Positions 24,298-33,467 are shown, numbered from the stretch's first letter. The stretch: 33,469 nucleotides of DNA from Actinomycetaceae bacterium (GCA_012516575.1 JAAYWS010000010.1:1-33469); one strand, 5' to 3'. Made by a program: numbers and translations. The notes: a model not told the origin generated them from the letters alone.

Positions 24298-25473
24298 CTA
24301 CATCTGAGCGCCTTGGCCGGCGGCAAACATTCGGCCAGTCCATGCTCCCGAGGAATCGAATTCGTAATAGGCGTTGTCAATCCTCTTCGTTTGCGAATGC
24401 ACCATTATTTCGTAGTTTAAGGGGTCGAGGTAATACCATTTTCCGTTAAGTAGTAACCACCCAGAATGTGCAGCTCCGGAAGAGCCTAAATAAACCCAAC
24501 CAGTACCTGCCCATTGGTACCACCTATTCGACATCATGGCACCGGTTTTATCAAAGCAATACAAGTTGCCACTATCGTCAGGATAGCAATCGTCAGCGAT
24601 CATCATTCCCGGCATGTAGGTCGGCATGAAGTAATACCATTTACCATTCTGGTATAGCCACTTGCCTTGATACATGGCGCCATCCGTACCAAAGTAATAC
24701 CACTCATCAGGGTCACAGTACGTAAAAGGAGCCAACGCCCAGCCAGTAACCATCGCACCCGAAGCATCAAAATAATATGTGGCATCGCCGAGATACTTTT
24801 CCGTACCGGAAACCATTAATCCAGCGGCGTCGAAGTAGTACCACTTTCCGTTGTATTGCAACCATTGCTCTTTATACATGGCGCCGTCGCTGCCGTGGTA
24901 ATACCAATCGGCGCCGTCTTGATACCAGCCCGTAAACGCAGCTCCCGAGGGAAGAATACGATACGTCTTACCGTCGATTTCAGCGCCGTCCATGTAATCA
25001 GTTATCAGAAAAAGAAAAAAGTAATACCGCTTCCCATCGATAACATGCCATCCTAAATGCAACCACTTACCATCAGGAGCGAAATACAACCAGTCATAGT
25101 TGCCGCTCTCTTCATTCAACCAGTGGTACCAACCGGTGACCATCGCCCCTGTACTATCGAAGGCGTAATAATGTCCGTCAATCGGCTCGATAGCAAGCAC
25201 ATTGTCTTTTGCCCGAGCCATCCACCCGTCGCTCTTGATGTAGTACCATTTACCGCCGGAAAAAACCCACAAGCTATCAAAGAACCCCGTCTCCGAATCG
25301 TGATACTGGCAATCCCCAGAAGAATTGCACACCCATTCACCCGGCACTGTAGGCCCTGATCCGGCGGCCACCGCAGGCGTCGGCAAGGCCGTCACACCCA
25401 GCCCGGCAGCTATAAACAACGCGACAAAAAACGCGCCGATCTTCTTACTCATTAACCGTGCAGTACCAGTCAT
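24298..25473 (-). CDS. Secreted cell-wall-binding-repeat protein (first tandem copy)
   Basis: A 391-residue secreted protein, paralogous to the downstream gene. The signal peptide has MSKKIGAFFVALFIAAGL and a TPAVAAGS cleavage region. A WVCNSSGDCQ cysteine pair follows, then aromatic repeats such as GGKWYYIKSDGWMA, YYFDASGAMVTGW and NGKWYYLDP up to the C-terminus. No enzyme domain or sorting signal is present, so attachment would depend on the repeats binding a wall polymer. Extra cysteines (YCDP, DDCYPDD, LYCFD) are absent from most repeat units. The ATG at 25473 follows AGGTG at good spacing. It is the first gene of the pair, after a 158-base AT-rich gap containing TATAGT (25531-25526) as a possible -10 with no clear -35. 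Confidence 0.85.
   Translation of the reverse strand: MTGTARLMSKKIGAFFVALFIAAGLGVTALPTPAVAAGSGPTVPGEWVCNSSGDCQYHDSETGFFDSLWVFSGGKWYYIKSDGWMARAKDNVLAIEPIDGHYYAFDSTGAMVTGWYHWLNEESGNYDWLYFAPDGKWLHLGWHVIDGKRYYFFLFLITDYMDGAEIDGKTYRILPSGAAFTGWYQDGADWYYHGSDGAMYKEQWLQYNGKWYYFDAAGLMVSGTEKYLGDATYYFDASGAMVTGWALAPFTYCDPDEWYYFGTDGAMYQGKWLYQNGKWYYFMPTYMPGMMIADDCYPDDSGNLYCFDKTGAMMSNRWYQWAGTGWVYLGSSGAAHSGWLLLNGKWYYLDPLNYEIMVHSQTKRIDNAYYEFDSSGAWTGRMFAAGQGAQM
24831..24948 (-). repeat. Duplicated 118-bp segment, copy in the upstream repeat protein
   Basis: Gap-free partner of 23623-23740. Divergence is mostly at third codon positions by eye, suggesting that the protein sequence of this repeat is conserved. Confidence 0.75.
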
Positions 25474-25631
25474 AACAAACACCTAAATACGTACTCTAAG
25501 TCCAAGCTATAGAAGCATCACGTCTACTATAACCAGATTTGAGTGACCTGGACTACACATTAATCTAAGATTTGATACCAACTATCATATATTTTCGTAT
25601 GTGACGGGCTCTGATTTTAGGTTCTAACCGG

Positions 25632-26819
25632 CTACGGCCAATCAATACGCGAAAGATTTTTCCCGTCGAAACAATAAGTTGCTATGGCGTGCGAAGGCTC
25701 CGTGATCCACTGGCATTTCGCGCCGTCTACTAATACCTCGCCGCTTGTAATATCAAAGGTTCGAGTGACAACACCGTCATCCCCAACGCCGTTAACCCCC
25801 ACGTAAGGGTATTCCATAACCCACAGCACCAGAGAACTAGGTTCGACTTCGGTAAAGCGCAACTCAACGCCGTCGTTCGTGTCAAAACCGGTCACCCACG
25901 CATAAGCGGGCGCAACCGAATCAGATAACACTCGATTCAGCCCAACCACTTCCCCATCTTGGAAAATCGCCACGTGATCCGCATTCACTGCCAGCTCGGC
26001 CGCCTTATCCAAATACCCGGTCACGTCCGTTACCGTCCACTGCGAGTTCACCGAAAAATGTAAAGATGCCGAAAAAGTCCAGTCGCCTGTTTGCACGCCG
26101 GATTCGTCATAGATTGACACCGTCGTCGTGAGCCCATCAGCAGCCATCACGTGAACAAGATAGCCGTCCTGTAGTGCTACGGAACCCGGAATGTTTAACC
26201 CATCTGCCCACATGGACGTCAACGTAAGAACACCCTGCTCACGCAACGCTTCGTAAACGTCTTCATCAGCGATATGCAAGGTGCCGCTATCGTCTAATAC
26301 CGCAATAATGTCGCCGCCGGTATCAAGGCGGTCGTAGGCAGTTCCAGGATCTAGCGCCACGAGGTTAAATCCGTCCATGCTTTGGCGCTGCACAATCAAC
26401 TGATCGTTGTGGACTCCTAACGATGACAGCAATTGCGAGTAATCGTGGTCATCCCCGCTTGCCGGGTCAATGGCAAAGGGCGCGATACCCGAGTTTGCGC
26501 TAACAGGAAGACATACCACAGCCTCGCCAGCGTTAGCACACGCCACCGAACCTAGTAACTCGCGCCCGTACACTTCCTCGCCACTTGCGGTATCAAAGCC
26601 ACGTACTTGCACGCCTTGCTCACTCGGCGTCACAACAACCGCGTAGCCTTCCGTTTCCGCGATAGATAAAGCGTGCGTGGCACTGTAGGTGTGTGCGGAT
26701 AATTCCAGCGGGATTTCCCAGATAACATCGGCGTTAATATCCGTGTTATCGGAGCAAGCTCCCAAAACCACACTCGCTAATACGAGCGTAGAAAACGAAA
26801 GAATCAGTCGTCGTTTCAT
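25632..26819 (-). CDS. Secreted lipoprotein with beta-propeller-like (PQQ-like) repeats
   Basis: A 395-residue predicted lipoprotein. The N-terminus MKRRLILSFSTLVLASVV leads to lipobox LGAC with Cys22 as the lipidation site. The body contains strand-rich repeats of the kind VRGFDTASGEEVYGREL, typical of PQQ/BamB-like beta-propellers, and a cysteine pair in VACANAGEAVVCL that recurs in actinobacterial members. The C-terminus ends in YCFDGKNLSRIDWP. It is probably an extracellular scaffold or binding protein; no enzyme residues are evident. The ATG overlaps the GNAT stop codon (ATGA), so the two genes are probably coupled. Confidence 0.8.
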   Translation of the reverse strand: MKRRLILSFSTLVLASVVLGACSDNTDINADVIWEIPLELSAHTYSATHALSIAETEGYAVVVTPSEQGVQVRGFDTASGEEVYGRELLGSVACANAGEAVVCLPVSANSGIAPFAIDPASGDDHDYSQLLSSLGVHNDQLIVQRQSMDGFNLVALDPGTAYDRLDTGGDIIAVLDDSGTLHIADEDVYEALREQGVLTLTSMWADGLNIPGSVALQDGYLVHVMAADGLTTTVSIYDESGVQTGDWTFSASLHFSVNSQWTVTDVTGYLDKAAELAVNADHVAIFQDGEVVGLNRVLSDSVAPAYAWVTGFDTNDGVELRFTEVEPSSLVLWVMEYPYVGVNGVGDDGVVTRTFDITSGEVLVDGAKCQWITEPSHAIATYCFDGKNLSRIDWP

Positions 26820-27592
26820 GCCTGCGATTCTAGATCTTCAAACGGTTCGTGGCGACCGTTAATAATCTGGCCGCCATGGTTTATACCCAACCGGTGGTAG
26901 AGGTCAATTGCCCGCGTATTCCAACTCCACACTCCAAATTCGACATGGTCAACCCGCTCAAGCGCAAGATCGATCGCGCCGACCATTGTGGCTGAACCTA
27001 GCCCACGCCCGCGCGCATCCGGAACCGTGCCTAAACCCGCGAAATGCGCTACATTCCCAATGAATTCAACGCCCATCACTGTCATGATCGAATCATTTTC
27101 ACGCAGTACGAACCAATCGAATTCTTCGAGATGACTCAGCGGCGTGGCAACCGGATTACCAGCACGCAGAGCTTGTGCAATATCGGCAATCGTAGCCGCG
27201 TATTGGTCAGTTCCACGCTCATACAGCTCCACCTCATTAGCAAGCGGCACCGGTTTTAGTGGCGTGGAGGTCCAGAAGAAATCCCATTGAGCTCCCCAAT
27301 AGGGGGCAAGATATGAACGTTGTTCATCGGTGAGGGCATTCGCAATATCTGTGCTCACCATAATGCGGGCAAAAGGCCCGAATTTATCGAAAAGCCGAAG
27401 GAGCTCGGGAATAACAAGCTCTGGATTGCCCCACGCTACCATGCGTTGCTCACCCGGATTATTCGCCCACGGATCGTCTTCAACAGCAATCGCATAATCT
27501 TCACCAGCATGCTCAGCTACCGCCCCGGAAAACCGGTACGGTTTCGCAGCCAGTTGCCAAAACGCGGAATTAGCACCCGTCGTAAAGGTCAT
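26816..27592 (-). CDS. GNAT-family N-acetyltransferase
   Basis: A 258-residue protein whose C-terminal half is a GNAT fold. The acetyl-CoA-binding loop is PDARGRGLGSATM (about 191-203), followed by VEFGVWSWNTRAIDLYHRLG, the usual beta5-alpha4 segment. The N-terminal 150 residues look like a second, degenerate GNAT-like domain without a clear acetyl-CoA motif. The substrate cannot be predicted. The ATG at 27592 has an AGGA ribosome binding site. It is transcribed into the lipoprotein gene and lies downstream of the aspS inverted repeat. Confidence 0.85.
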   Translation of the reverse strand: MTFTTGANSAFWQLAAKPYRFSGAVAEHAGEDYAIAVEDDPWANNPGEQRMVAWGNPELVIPELLRLFDKFGPFARIMVSTDIANALTDEQRSYLAPYWGAQWDFFWTSTPLKPVPLANEVELYERGTDQYAATIADIAQALRAGNPVATPLSHLEEFDWFVLRENDSIMTVMGVEFIGNVAHFAGLGTVPDARGRGLGSATMVGAIDLALERVDHVEFGVWSWNTRAIDLYHRLGINHGGQIINGRHEPFEDLESQA

Positions 27593-27632
27593 GTGAGTCC
27601 TGTCTGTCCATTGTGGAGCATTTCCAGCGGTG

Positions 27633-27693
27633 GAATAAGGGAAAATCGAACTATCCGCTGATATACGTCGGATGGTTCGATTTTCCCTTATTC
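27633..27693. terminator. Long inverted repeat after aspS
   Basis: Bases 27633-27651 pair perfectly with 27675-27693 (19 bp). The stem extends inward by another six pairs, including one G-U, around an 11-base loop. It begins six bases after the aspS stop. The right arm on the minus strand ends in a T-rich stretch, so an intrinsic terminator for aspS is the simplest reading. The stem is longer than needed for termination. Confidence 0.65.
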
Positions 27694-27699
27694 GGATAC

Positions 27700-29502
27700 T
27701 TAGTTCCCGCTCTTCTCCTTGACGTCAGCCTCGCCCTTAGGCTTTGGCTTCGCATCCACGCCAGCTTCCTTACGTTGCTCTGGCGTAATCGGAGCTGGAG
27801 CATCGGTCATGGGATCCCACCCATTACCGATCTTCGGGAATGCAATAACGTCGCGGATCGATGGTGCCTTGTGCAGCAACGCTACAATCCGATCCCATCC
27901 GAAAGCAATACCACCATGCGGGGGCGCGCCATACTTGAACGCACCAAGCAAGAAGCCAAACTTTTCCTCAGCTTCTTCTTGGCTCAAGCCCATCACTTTG
28001 AAGACGCGCTGCTGGACATCTCGGTTATGGATACGAATTGATCCACCGCCGATCTCGTTGCCGTTGCACACAATATCGTAGGCGTACGCCAGCGCATTAC
28101 CCGGATCCTGGTCAAAGGAATCAATCCACTCCGGAGTTGGTGAAGTGAAGGCGTGGTGGACAGCCGTCCATGCTCCCCCACCAACCGCGATATCACCTTC
28201 GGCTTGCGCGTCCTTCGTCGGCTTGAACAGTGGAGCATCCACAACCCACACGAACGCCCACTCGTCGTCATCAATCAGACCGCAACGTTCACCGATCTCA
28301 AGACGTGCTGCGCCGAGGAGCTCTCGCGAAGCAGTCGGCTCACCAGCCGCAAAGAAGATCGCATCGCCCGCCTGAGCGCCGGTAATCTCAGCCAAACCAG
28401 CCCGTTCGGCGTCGGAAATATTCTTTGCCACCGGACCGCCGAGCGTACCGTCGTCCGCAATCGTGACATAGGCCAGACCACGTGCACCACGAGCTTTAGC
28501 CCATTCTTGCCACTTGTCGAAAGCCCGACGTGGTTGTGACGCGCCACCTGGCATAACAACTGCGCCAACGTACTCGTTTTGGAAAACCCGGAACGGAGTG
28601 TCCTTGAAATACTCGGTTAAATCAACCAGTTCCTGACCGAAACGCAAATCGGGCTTATCCGAACCGAAACGCTCCATCGCTTCCTTAAACGGCATGCGCG
28701 CAATCGGCGTTTCGATCTCGTAACCAGCCTGTGCCCAGACTTCCTTCAGCACATCTTCGGCCACTGCAATAACGTCGTCCTGCTCCACGAAGCTCATCTC
28801 AATATCGAGCTGGGTAAACTCAGGCTGACGGTCCGCACGGAAATCCTCATCACGGTAACAACGTGCAATCTGGTAGTAACGTTCCAAACCGCCCACCATC
28901 AACAGTTGCTTAAACAACTGCGGAGACTGTGGCAGTGCATACCACGAGCCTGGAGCCAAACGTGCCGGAACAATAAAGTCACGTGCGCCTTCCGGCGTCG
29001 AACGAATCAGCGTCGGCGTTTCTACTTCAACAAAGTCATGGTTGTCGAGCACGCGGCGCGCAGCCTGCGAAACCTTAGCCCGCAAACGCAAAGCCTGCTG
29101 CTCGTACGAACGACGCAAATCCAAGTACCGGTAACGCAACCGAACTTCCTCGTTGACGTTTGCTTCTTCAGCATGATCGGACACTTGGAAAGGTAGCGCG
29201 GCAGCGGTATTCAACACGACGACGTCGTCGGCTTCCACTTCAATTTCGCCGGTGGGTATAGAAGCGTTCGCATTGCCTTCCGGTCGTTCGTTCACGACGC
29301 CGGTTACCTGAATAACGTATTCCGAACGCAGTTCGTGGGCTACCTCAGCGCGGATAGTCACCTGCGCAATTCCGGAGGCATCACGCAAATCAATAAAGGC
29401 AATACCGCCATGATCACGACGCCGGTCTACCCAGCCAGCAAGGGTAACAGTCGATCCAATATCTTCTCTACGCAGGGTTCCTGCCATTCGAGTACGCAGC
29501 AC
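27700..29502 (-). CDS. aspS: Aspartyl-tRNA synthetase
   Basis: A 600-residue bacterial-type AspRS. The N-terminal OB-fold anticodon-binding domain has [20 protein letters not shown]. The class II core has [24 protein letters not shown] motif 2 ([17 protein letters not shown]) and the C-terminal motif 3 [14 protein letters not shown] large bacterial insertion domain (about 290-430) is present. The C-terminal [16 protein letters not shown] tail is an actinobacterial extension. The GTG at 29502 gives the family start ([14 protein letters not shown]) with an AAAGG ribosome binding site. Transcription probably comes from the promoter at 29586-29614. Confidence 0.97.
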   Translation of the reverse strand: MLRTRMAGTLRREDIGSTVTLAGWVDRRRDHGGIAFIDLRDASGIAQVTIRAEVAHELRSEYVIQVTGVVNERPEGNANASIPTGEIEVEADDVVVLNTAAALPFQVSDHAEEANVNEEVRLRYRYLDLRRSYEQQALRLRAKVSQAARRVLDNHDFVEVETPTLIRSTPEGARDFIVPARLAPGSWYALPQSPQLFKQLLMVGGLERYYQIARCYRDEDFRADRQPEFTQLDIEMSFVEQDDVIAVAEDVLKEVWAQAGYEIETPIARMPFKEAMERFGSDKPDLRFGQELVDLTEYFKDTPFRVFQNEYVGAVVMPGGASQPRRAFDKWQEWAKARGARGLAYVTIADDGTLGGPVAKNISDAERAGLAEITGAQAGDAIFFAAGEPTASRELLGAARLEIGERCGLIDDDEWAFVWVVDAPLFKPTKDAQAEGDIAVGGGAWTAVHHAFTSPTPEWIDSFDQDPGNALAYAYDIVCNGNEIGGGSIRIHNRDVQQRVFKVMGLSQEEAEEKFGFLLGAFKYGAPPHGGIAFGWDRIVALLHKAPSIRDVIAFPKIGNGWDPMTDAPAPITPEQRKEAGVDAKPKPKGEADVKEKSGN

Positions 29503-29585
29503 GCGTTTGACCTTTCTTCGAGTGTTTCATCCGCGAGACGGGCGGACTACAGCGCAACACGAGACGGGTGATGCGCACGGTTCTA

Positions 29586-29614
29586 ACCTTACGCCCTCAT
29601 ATGCGCTGTTCCAA
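29586..29614 (-). promoter_or_regulatory. Promoter for aspS
   Basis: On the minus strand TTGGAA (29614-29609), a 17-base spacer and TAAGGT (29591-29586). Spacing is ideal and both hexamers are reasonable. It would give a leader of about 75 bases before the aspS GTG. It is the best sigma-70-type promoter I see in the window. Confidence 0.5.
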
Positions 29615-29693
29615 TCTCATGGGCGCGGTGTAAATCACCCTGCGCCAAAACCGAGCGCGGCGAACATCACCGTGTGGCATTCCGCGGGCAAAC

Positions 29694-31106
29694 ATGCGTT
29701 TTGCGTTTGCTTATGCGACCATATCCACTGTGAAAAGCCCTTTGAAAACACCGAAGAACAAGCCAGTTTCCCGCAGTTTGGAAAGCTGGCTCATGGTGGT
29801 GTCGGTGCTTTTTATTTCACTGATCGCTTTTGAAACCATGGCGGTGGCAACCGCCATGCCTTATATTGTCGACATTCTCGACGGCAAAAACCTGTATGCG
29901 CTTGCGGTGGGAATTACGCTGGCCATGCAGCTAATGACCTCGGCGTTGGCCGGGCCGTGGGCGGATGCGCGCGGTCCAAAACCGGTGTTCTATGCCGGAG
30001 TTATCTTATCGAGTGTCGGTCTGAGCATTGCGGCGTTAGCACCCAATATTGAATGGGTGGTTGTTGGGCGGGCAATTCAAGGCCTCGGTTCAGGGCTGTT
30101 GATTGTGCCGTTGTATGTGCTCGTTGGCCAGCATGTGCATCCAGATCGTCAGCCGAGATTCTTTGCCGCGTTTGCCACAGCATGGGTGTTGCCTTCGTTG
30201 GTCGGGCCGTTTATTGCAGGCGTGTTCGTCGAGCATTCTTCGTGGCGTTTAGTATTCGGAATGGCACCGATCATCTTCGCGCTTATTATGCCCCTGGCCA
30301 TCGTACAATTCCGCAAATTCAACAATGGACGTCCTGCGCAACCTGTGCGAGTGGGAAAGATTTTCTGGTATGCCCTCGTGGCAGGTGTTGGGATCGTTTT
30401 GCTACAAATGGTTTCTGCCCATGAGGGTGCCTATACCCCCAGCACATACCTGACGCTTGGGATCGGTCTTGCACTGGCAATGGTTTTTGCCAAGCTTTTG
30501 TTGCCAACAGGTACTTTTCGGGCCGCCCGCGGTGTTCCTGCAACCGTTTTACTTCGTGGGACGACGAACGGAGCACTCGCTGGCGTGGAAATGTTTTTGC
30601 CGCTGATGCTCAAAGAATTGCACGGGTGGAGCGCGACGCAGGCTGGTTTGGTGATGACCGTGTCATCGATTTCTTGGGCGATTGCCTCAAATGTGCAAGG
30701 ACGGATAAGTGACCCGCGGCTACGGGATGCGATTCCGGTGACGGGAGTTGTCGTCTTCAGTTTCGGTGCCGCGTTAACAATGTTTGCGGCGTGGCCGAGT
30801 ATTACCGGCGTGGTTGTGTTGGTCGGCTGGTTTTTTGCCGGCTTGGGCGCTGGATACGTATACCCGGCGCTTTCGGTTCATGCCCTTGGGCTTATGCCGC
30901 CAGAACGTCATGGTGAAGTGTCTTCTGCGCTACAGATCGCCGATACTTTAGGGGCTTCGGTGTTAATCGCGGTTGGCGGTATTGTTTTTGCACTGACTGG
31001 TTTTTTGGGTCATCTGTCTTTCGCTATTCCGATTGGGCTGATGGTTACGATTATGGTGTCTTTGATTTTCGTGACGACGCGGTTACACCCGGACGAAGAA
31101 GAATAA
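29694..31106 (+). CDS. Major facilitator superfamily transporter (DHA-like drug/solute exporter)
   Basis: A 470-residue multi-pass protein with about 12-14 hydrophobic segments. The first-half loop motif ADARGPKPVFYAG corresponds to the MFS motif A between TM2 and TM3. VVVGRAIQGLGSGLLIVPLY is the TM4 motif B with its conserved Arg. The central cytoplasmic region is short. The fold resembles DHA-type multidrug exporters; the substrate is unknown. The ATG at 29694 is the first in a basic N-terminal stretch and has no obvious ribosome binding site. The gene is divergent from aspS across a 191-base gap. deaD lies 175 bases downstream. Confidence 0.88.
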   Translation: MRFAFAYATISTVKSPLKTPKNKPVSRSLESWLMVVSVLFISLIAFETMAVATAMPYIVDILDGKNLYALAVGITLAMQLMTSALAGPWADARGPKPVFYAGVILSSVGLSIAALAPNIEWVVVGRAIQGLGSGLLIVPLYVLVGQHVHPDRQPRFFAAFATAWVLPSLVGPFIAGVFVEHSSWRLVFGMAPIIFALIMPLAIVQFRKFNNGRPAQPVRVGKIFWYALVAGVGIVLLQMVSAHEGAYTPSTYLTLGIGLALAMVFAKLLLPTGTFRAARGVPATVLLRGTTNGALAGVEMFLPLMLKELHGWSATQAGLVMTVSSISWAIASNVQGRISDPRLRDAIPVTGVVVFSFGAALTMFAAWPSITGVVVLVGWFFAGLGAGYVYPALSVHALGLMPPERHGEVSSALQIADTLGASVLIAVGGIVFALTGFLGHLSFAIPIGLMVTIMVSLIFVTTRLHPDEEE

Positions 31107-31186
31107 GCCGGTGATCCCGCGCACGGTAAGCGATCTCACGGGCACTTATCTACCACGTAATTCAACGTTGTGACTATGGTAGTTAC

Positions 31187-31203
31187 GGCGCAAAAAGTGC
31201 GCC
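31187..31203 (+). other. Small hairpin in the region upstream of deaD
   Basis: Bases 31187-31192 pair with 31198-31203 (6 bp, loop AAAAG). It lies about 80 bases before the helicase start and may be part of its 5' leader or the end of the MFS transcript. No T-run follows. Confidence 0.3.
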
Positions 31204-31281
31204 TAGCCCATTGCCGTGGTTCGTGTATTGTGTGTGTTCATCGGCAGAGATTAAGTTCGGGGCTGTCGATACTACGTTTGG

Positions 31282-33165
31282 ATGTACATGGCTGACGCCA
31301 CTACTTTTGCTGACCTTAACCTGCCCGAGAATCTACTGACCGCGGTCACCGACCTCGGCTATGAAAACCCTACTGCTATTCAAGCTCAAGCAATTCCGCA
31401 TCTGCTGGATGGACAGGATGTACTTGGTGTTGCGCAAACAGGCACCGGTAAAACTGCTGCTTTTGGGCTTCCCATGCTCGCCCACGTCGACCCAGAAAAC
31501 AAATCCGTACAAGCCCTCGTGCTCGCACCAACCCGTGAGCTCGCCTTACAGGTAGCTGACGCGATTGAAACGTTTGCCGCACAAACCGGTGGTCTGGATG
31601 TTGTCGCCGTTTATGGCGGGGCCTCTTACGGTCCGCAGTTAGGTGCTCTCAAGCGTGGAGCCCAAGTGGTTGTTGGTACTCCAGGGCGTGTAATGGACAT
31701 GATCGACCGCGGAGCGCTCGAGCTGGGCGGTGTCAGCTATTTTGTGCTTGATGAAGCTGACGAAATGCTCCGCATGGGTTTTGCTGAAGACGTTGAAAAA
31801 ATTGCATCGGGTCTCCCACAGCAACGCGTTTCAGCGCTTTTTTCGGCCACTATGCCCGCCCCGATTCGTAAGGTTGCCGATGAGCATCTCAACGATCCGG
31901 TAGAAGTTCAGATCACTCCGGCTGCATCAACGGTCGATACGATCACCCAGACTTTCGCAGTAGTACCTTCGCGTCACAAGATCGGTGCACTGGCTCGAGT
32001 TCTGGCAACTACTGACGCAGAAGCCGCACTTGTGTTCGTCCGTACGCGGGCTACCGCTGAAGACCTTGCAATTGAACTGACAACACGTGGAGTTCAAGCA
32101 GCAGCATTATCTGGCGATGTGGCGCAAAAGGACCGGGAAAAGCTGGTAGAACGGCTCCGACACGGGACGCTTGACGTGCTCGTTGCTACCGATGTGGCAG
32201 CGCGTGGTCTAGACGTTGAACGTATCGGTCTGGTGGTTAATTTCGATGTCCCGCGCGAAGTCGATACGTACGTACATCGTATTGGTCGTACCGGCCGCGC
32301 GGGCCGTCAAGGCACCTCGCTGACTTTCGTCACACCAAAAGAACGTCAGCGTCTACGCCGAATTGAGCAGACCACTAAATCTGACATGGCACAGGTGGAG
32401 CTTCCTACCCCTGCTGAAGTCTCTGGCTTGCGAGCACGTAGACTGATTGATTCGGCAATCGAACGGCATGCCAACGGACGCTTGCACGTCTATGAAGGGC
32501 TTATCGCCGAATTCGAATCTGCACAGGCGGATGCTGAAGAACCACTCTCGCTCACTGATCTTATGGCTGCCCTGTTGGCACTTGGTGTACGGGATCCAGG
32601 TCCACAACCCGATGATGAGCCGGAACGTTTAACTGTGTCCTTTGAACGCGGTGGACGTGATAAGCGCAAGAAGAAAGACGTCCGTGAAGGTAAACGCGAG
32701 CGGCGCGAACGCGGCGGAAAGCCGACCTTTGATGGTCCGGGAACCACCTATCGTATTGAGGTGGGTCGCCGGGACGGTGTTGCTCCGGGCGCTATTGTGG
32801 GTGCGATTACCGGCGAAGGCGGATTGCACGGCTCCCAGCTTGGCAAAATCGATATTTATCCGTCGTTCTCGCTTGTTCAAGTTGAGGACGAACTTGACCT
32901 TGACACCATGCGCCGAATTTCAAAAGCACGGGTATCGGGTCGGACACTGAATATTTCGAAGGATACCGGTCCGGGACGCGCGCGCGACTATGGTCGGGGT
33001 TCCAGCCATCATGAAGATGATGCTGGCCTGCGCAAATACCGGGCGGATCGTAAATTCGGTGAGGATCGCCGCGCTATGCGAGCTGGGCGTGCAAAAGCTA
33101 GCGGGCGTAGCGAACGCGGATCGTGGCAGCAAGATAAGCGCTTCCGTAAGGATAAACGGCGTTAG
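31282..33165 (+). CDS. deaD: DEAD-box ATP-dependent RNA helicase (DeaD/CsdA type)
   Basis: A 627-residue RNA helicase. The Q motif is near residue 33 (PTAIQAQAIP), Walker A AQTGTGKT (51-58), PTRELA, TPGR, the DEAD box VLDEADEML (155-163), and SAT (188-190). In the second RecA domain come ATDVAARGLDVER and HRIGRTGRAG. A DbpA-type RNA-binding domain follows (YRIEVGRRDGVAPGAIVGAI). The C-terminus is a disordered Arg/Lys/Ser-rich tail. Such helicases unwind structured RNA in ribosome assembly and at low temperature. The ATG at 31282 is used; a second ATG at 31288 is equally possible, since neither has a good ribosome binding site. Confidence 0.95.
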   Translation: MYMADATTFADLNLPENLLTAVTDLGYENPTAIQAQAIPHLLDGQDVLGVAQTGTGKTAAFGLPMLAHVDPENKSVQALVLAPTRELALQVADAIETFAAQTGGLDVVAVYGGASYGPQLGALKRGAQVVVGTPGRVMDMIDRGALELGGVSYFVLDEADEMLRMGFAEDVEKIASGLPQQRVSALFSATMPAPIRKVADEHLNDPVEVQITPAASTVDTITQTFAVVPSRHKIGALARVLATTDAEAALVFVRTRATAEDLAIELTTRGVQAAALSGDVAQKDREKLVERLRHGTLDVLVATDVAARGLDVERIGLVVNFDVPREVDTYVHRIGRTGRAGRQGTSLTFVTPKERQRLRRIEQTTKSDMAQVELPTPAEVSGLRARRLIDSAIERHANGRLHVYEGLIAEFESAQADAEEPLSLTDLMAALLALGVRDPGPQPDDEPERLTVSFERGGRDKRKKKDVREGKRERRERGGKPTFDGPGTTYRIEVGRRDGVAPGAIVGAITGEGGLHGSQLGKIDIYPSFSLVQVEDELDLDTMRRISKARVSGRTLNISKDTGPGRARDYGRGSSHHEDDAGLRKYRADRKFGEDRRAMRAGRAKASGRSERGSWQQDKRFRKDKRR

Positions 33166-33194
33166 TCTTAGCCTTTTCAGCGCTGTGATGATTC

Positions 33195-33258
33195 CAAATT
33201 CGGGATATTCGCCGTATCGTGCTCTATACGCGACGATACGGCCCTAATCCCGAACTTG
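33195..33258. terminator. Two-part hairpin between deaD and the convergent edge gene
   Basis: An inner 10-bp stem (33211-33220 with 33233-33242) sits on an outer 8-bp stem (33199-33206 with 33247-33254), separated by a 4x4 internal loop. Three more pairs lie outside one mismatch. On the plus strand it is followed by a short T-run (TTTTCC near 33266). It lies between the deaD stop and the stop of the opposing gene, so it probably terminates both. Confidence 0.6.
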
Positions 33259-33308
33259 AAATCAGTTTTCCTCGCGGAGGCTTTGAACTCGAGTGACTCG
33301 ACGCCCGA

Positions 33309-33467
33309 TCAGGGCCGGAAAGTCGTTAACTGCCGAGTAATATCTACAAATCGGTGGTAGTTTTCTACTTCGGCGTAAAGCGGCTCCACGATCTGGGCTT
33401 CAGCATGTTCAATCACGGCAGTTACCAACCGCTGGCCGACTCGTTCTTGAGTACGTACAGCACCGCG
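33309..33467 (-). CDS. 3' end of an unidentified gene (cut by window edge)
   Basis: An open minus-strand frame of 52 codons runs from the window edge to a TGA at 33309. The other two frames close within about 20 codons. The peptide has coding character: mostly helical, charged and balanced (RTQERVGQRLVTAVIEHAEA, then VEPLYAEVENYHRF and VDITRQLTTFRP). I do not recognise the family. It is convergent with deaD, and a hairpin lies between the two stops. Confidence 0.5.
   Translation of the reverse strand, partial: RGAVRTQERVGQRLVTAVIEHAEAQIVEPLYAEVENYHRFVDITRQLTTFRP

Noticed and set aside
23126..25473. Regularly recurring short DNA words suggesting a CRISPR array
   Set aside because: The words come from repeated KWYYF codons within two long reading frames; spacing is irregular and there are no unique spacers or cas genes.
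27645..27680. TCGAAC and GTTCGA halves resembling an actinobacterial LexA box
   Set aside because: The halves are 23 bases apart instead of four and belong to the stem of the inverted repeat.
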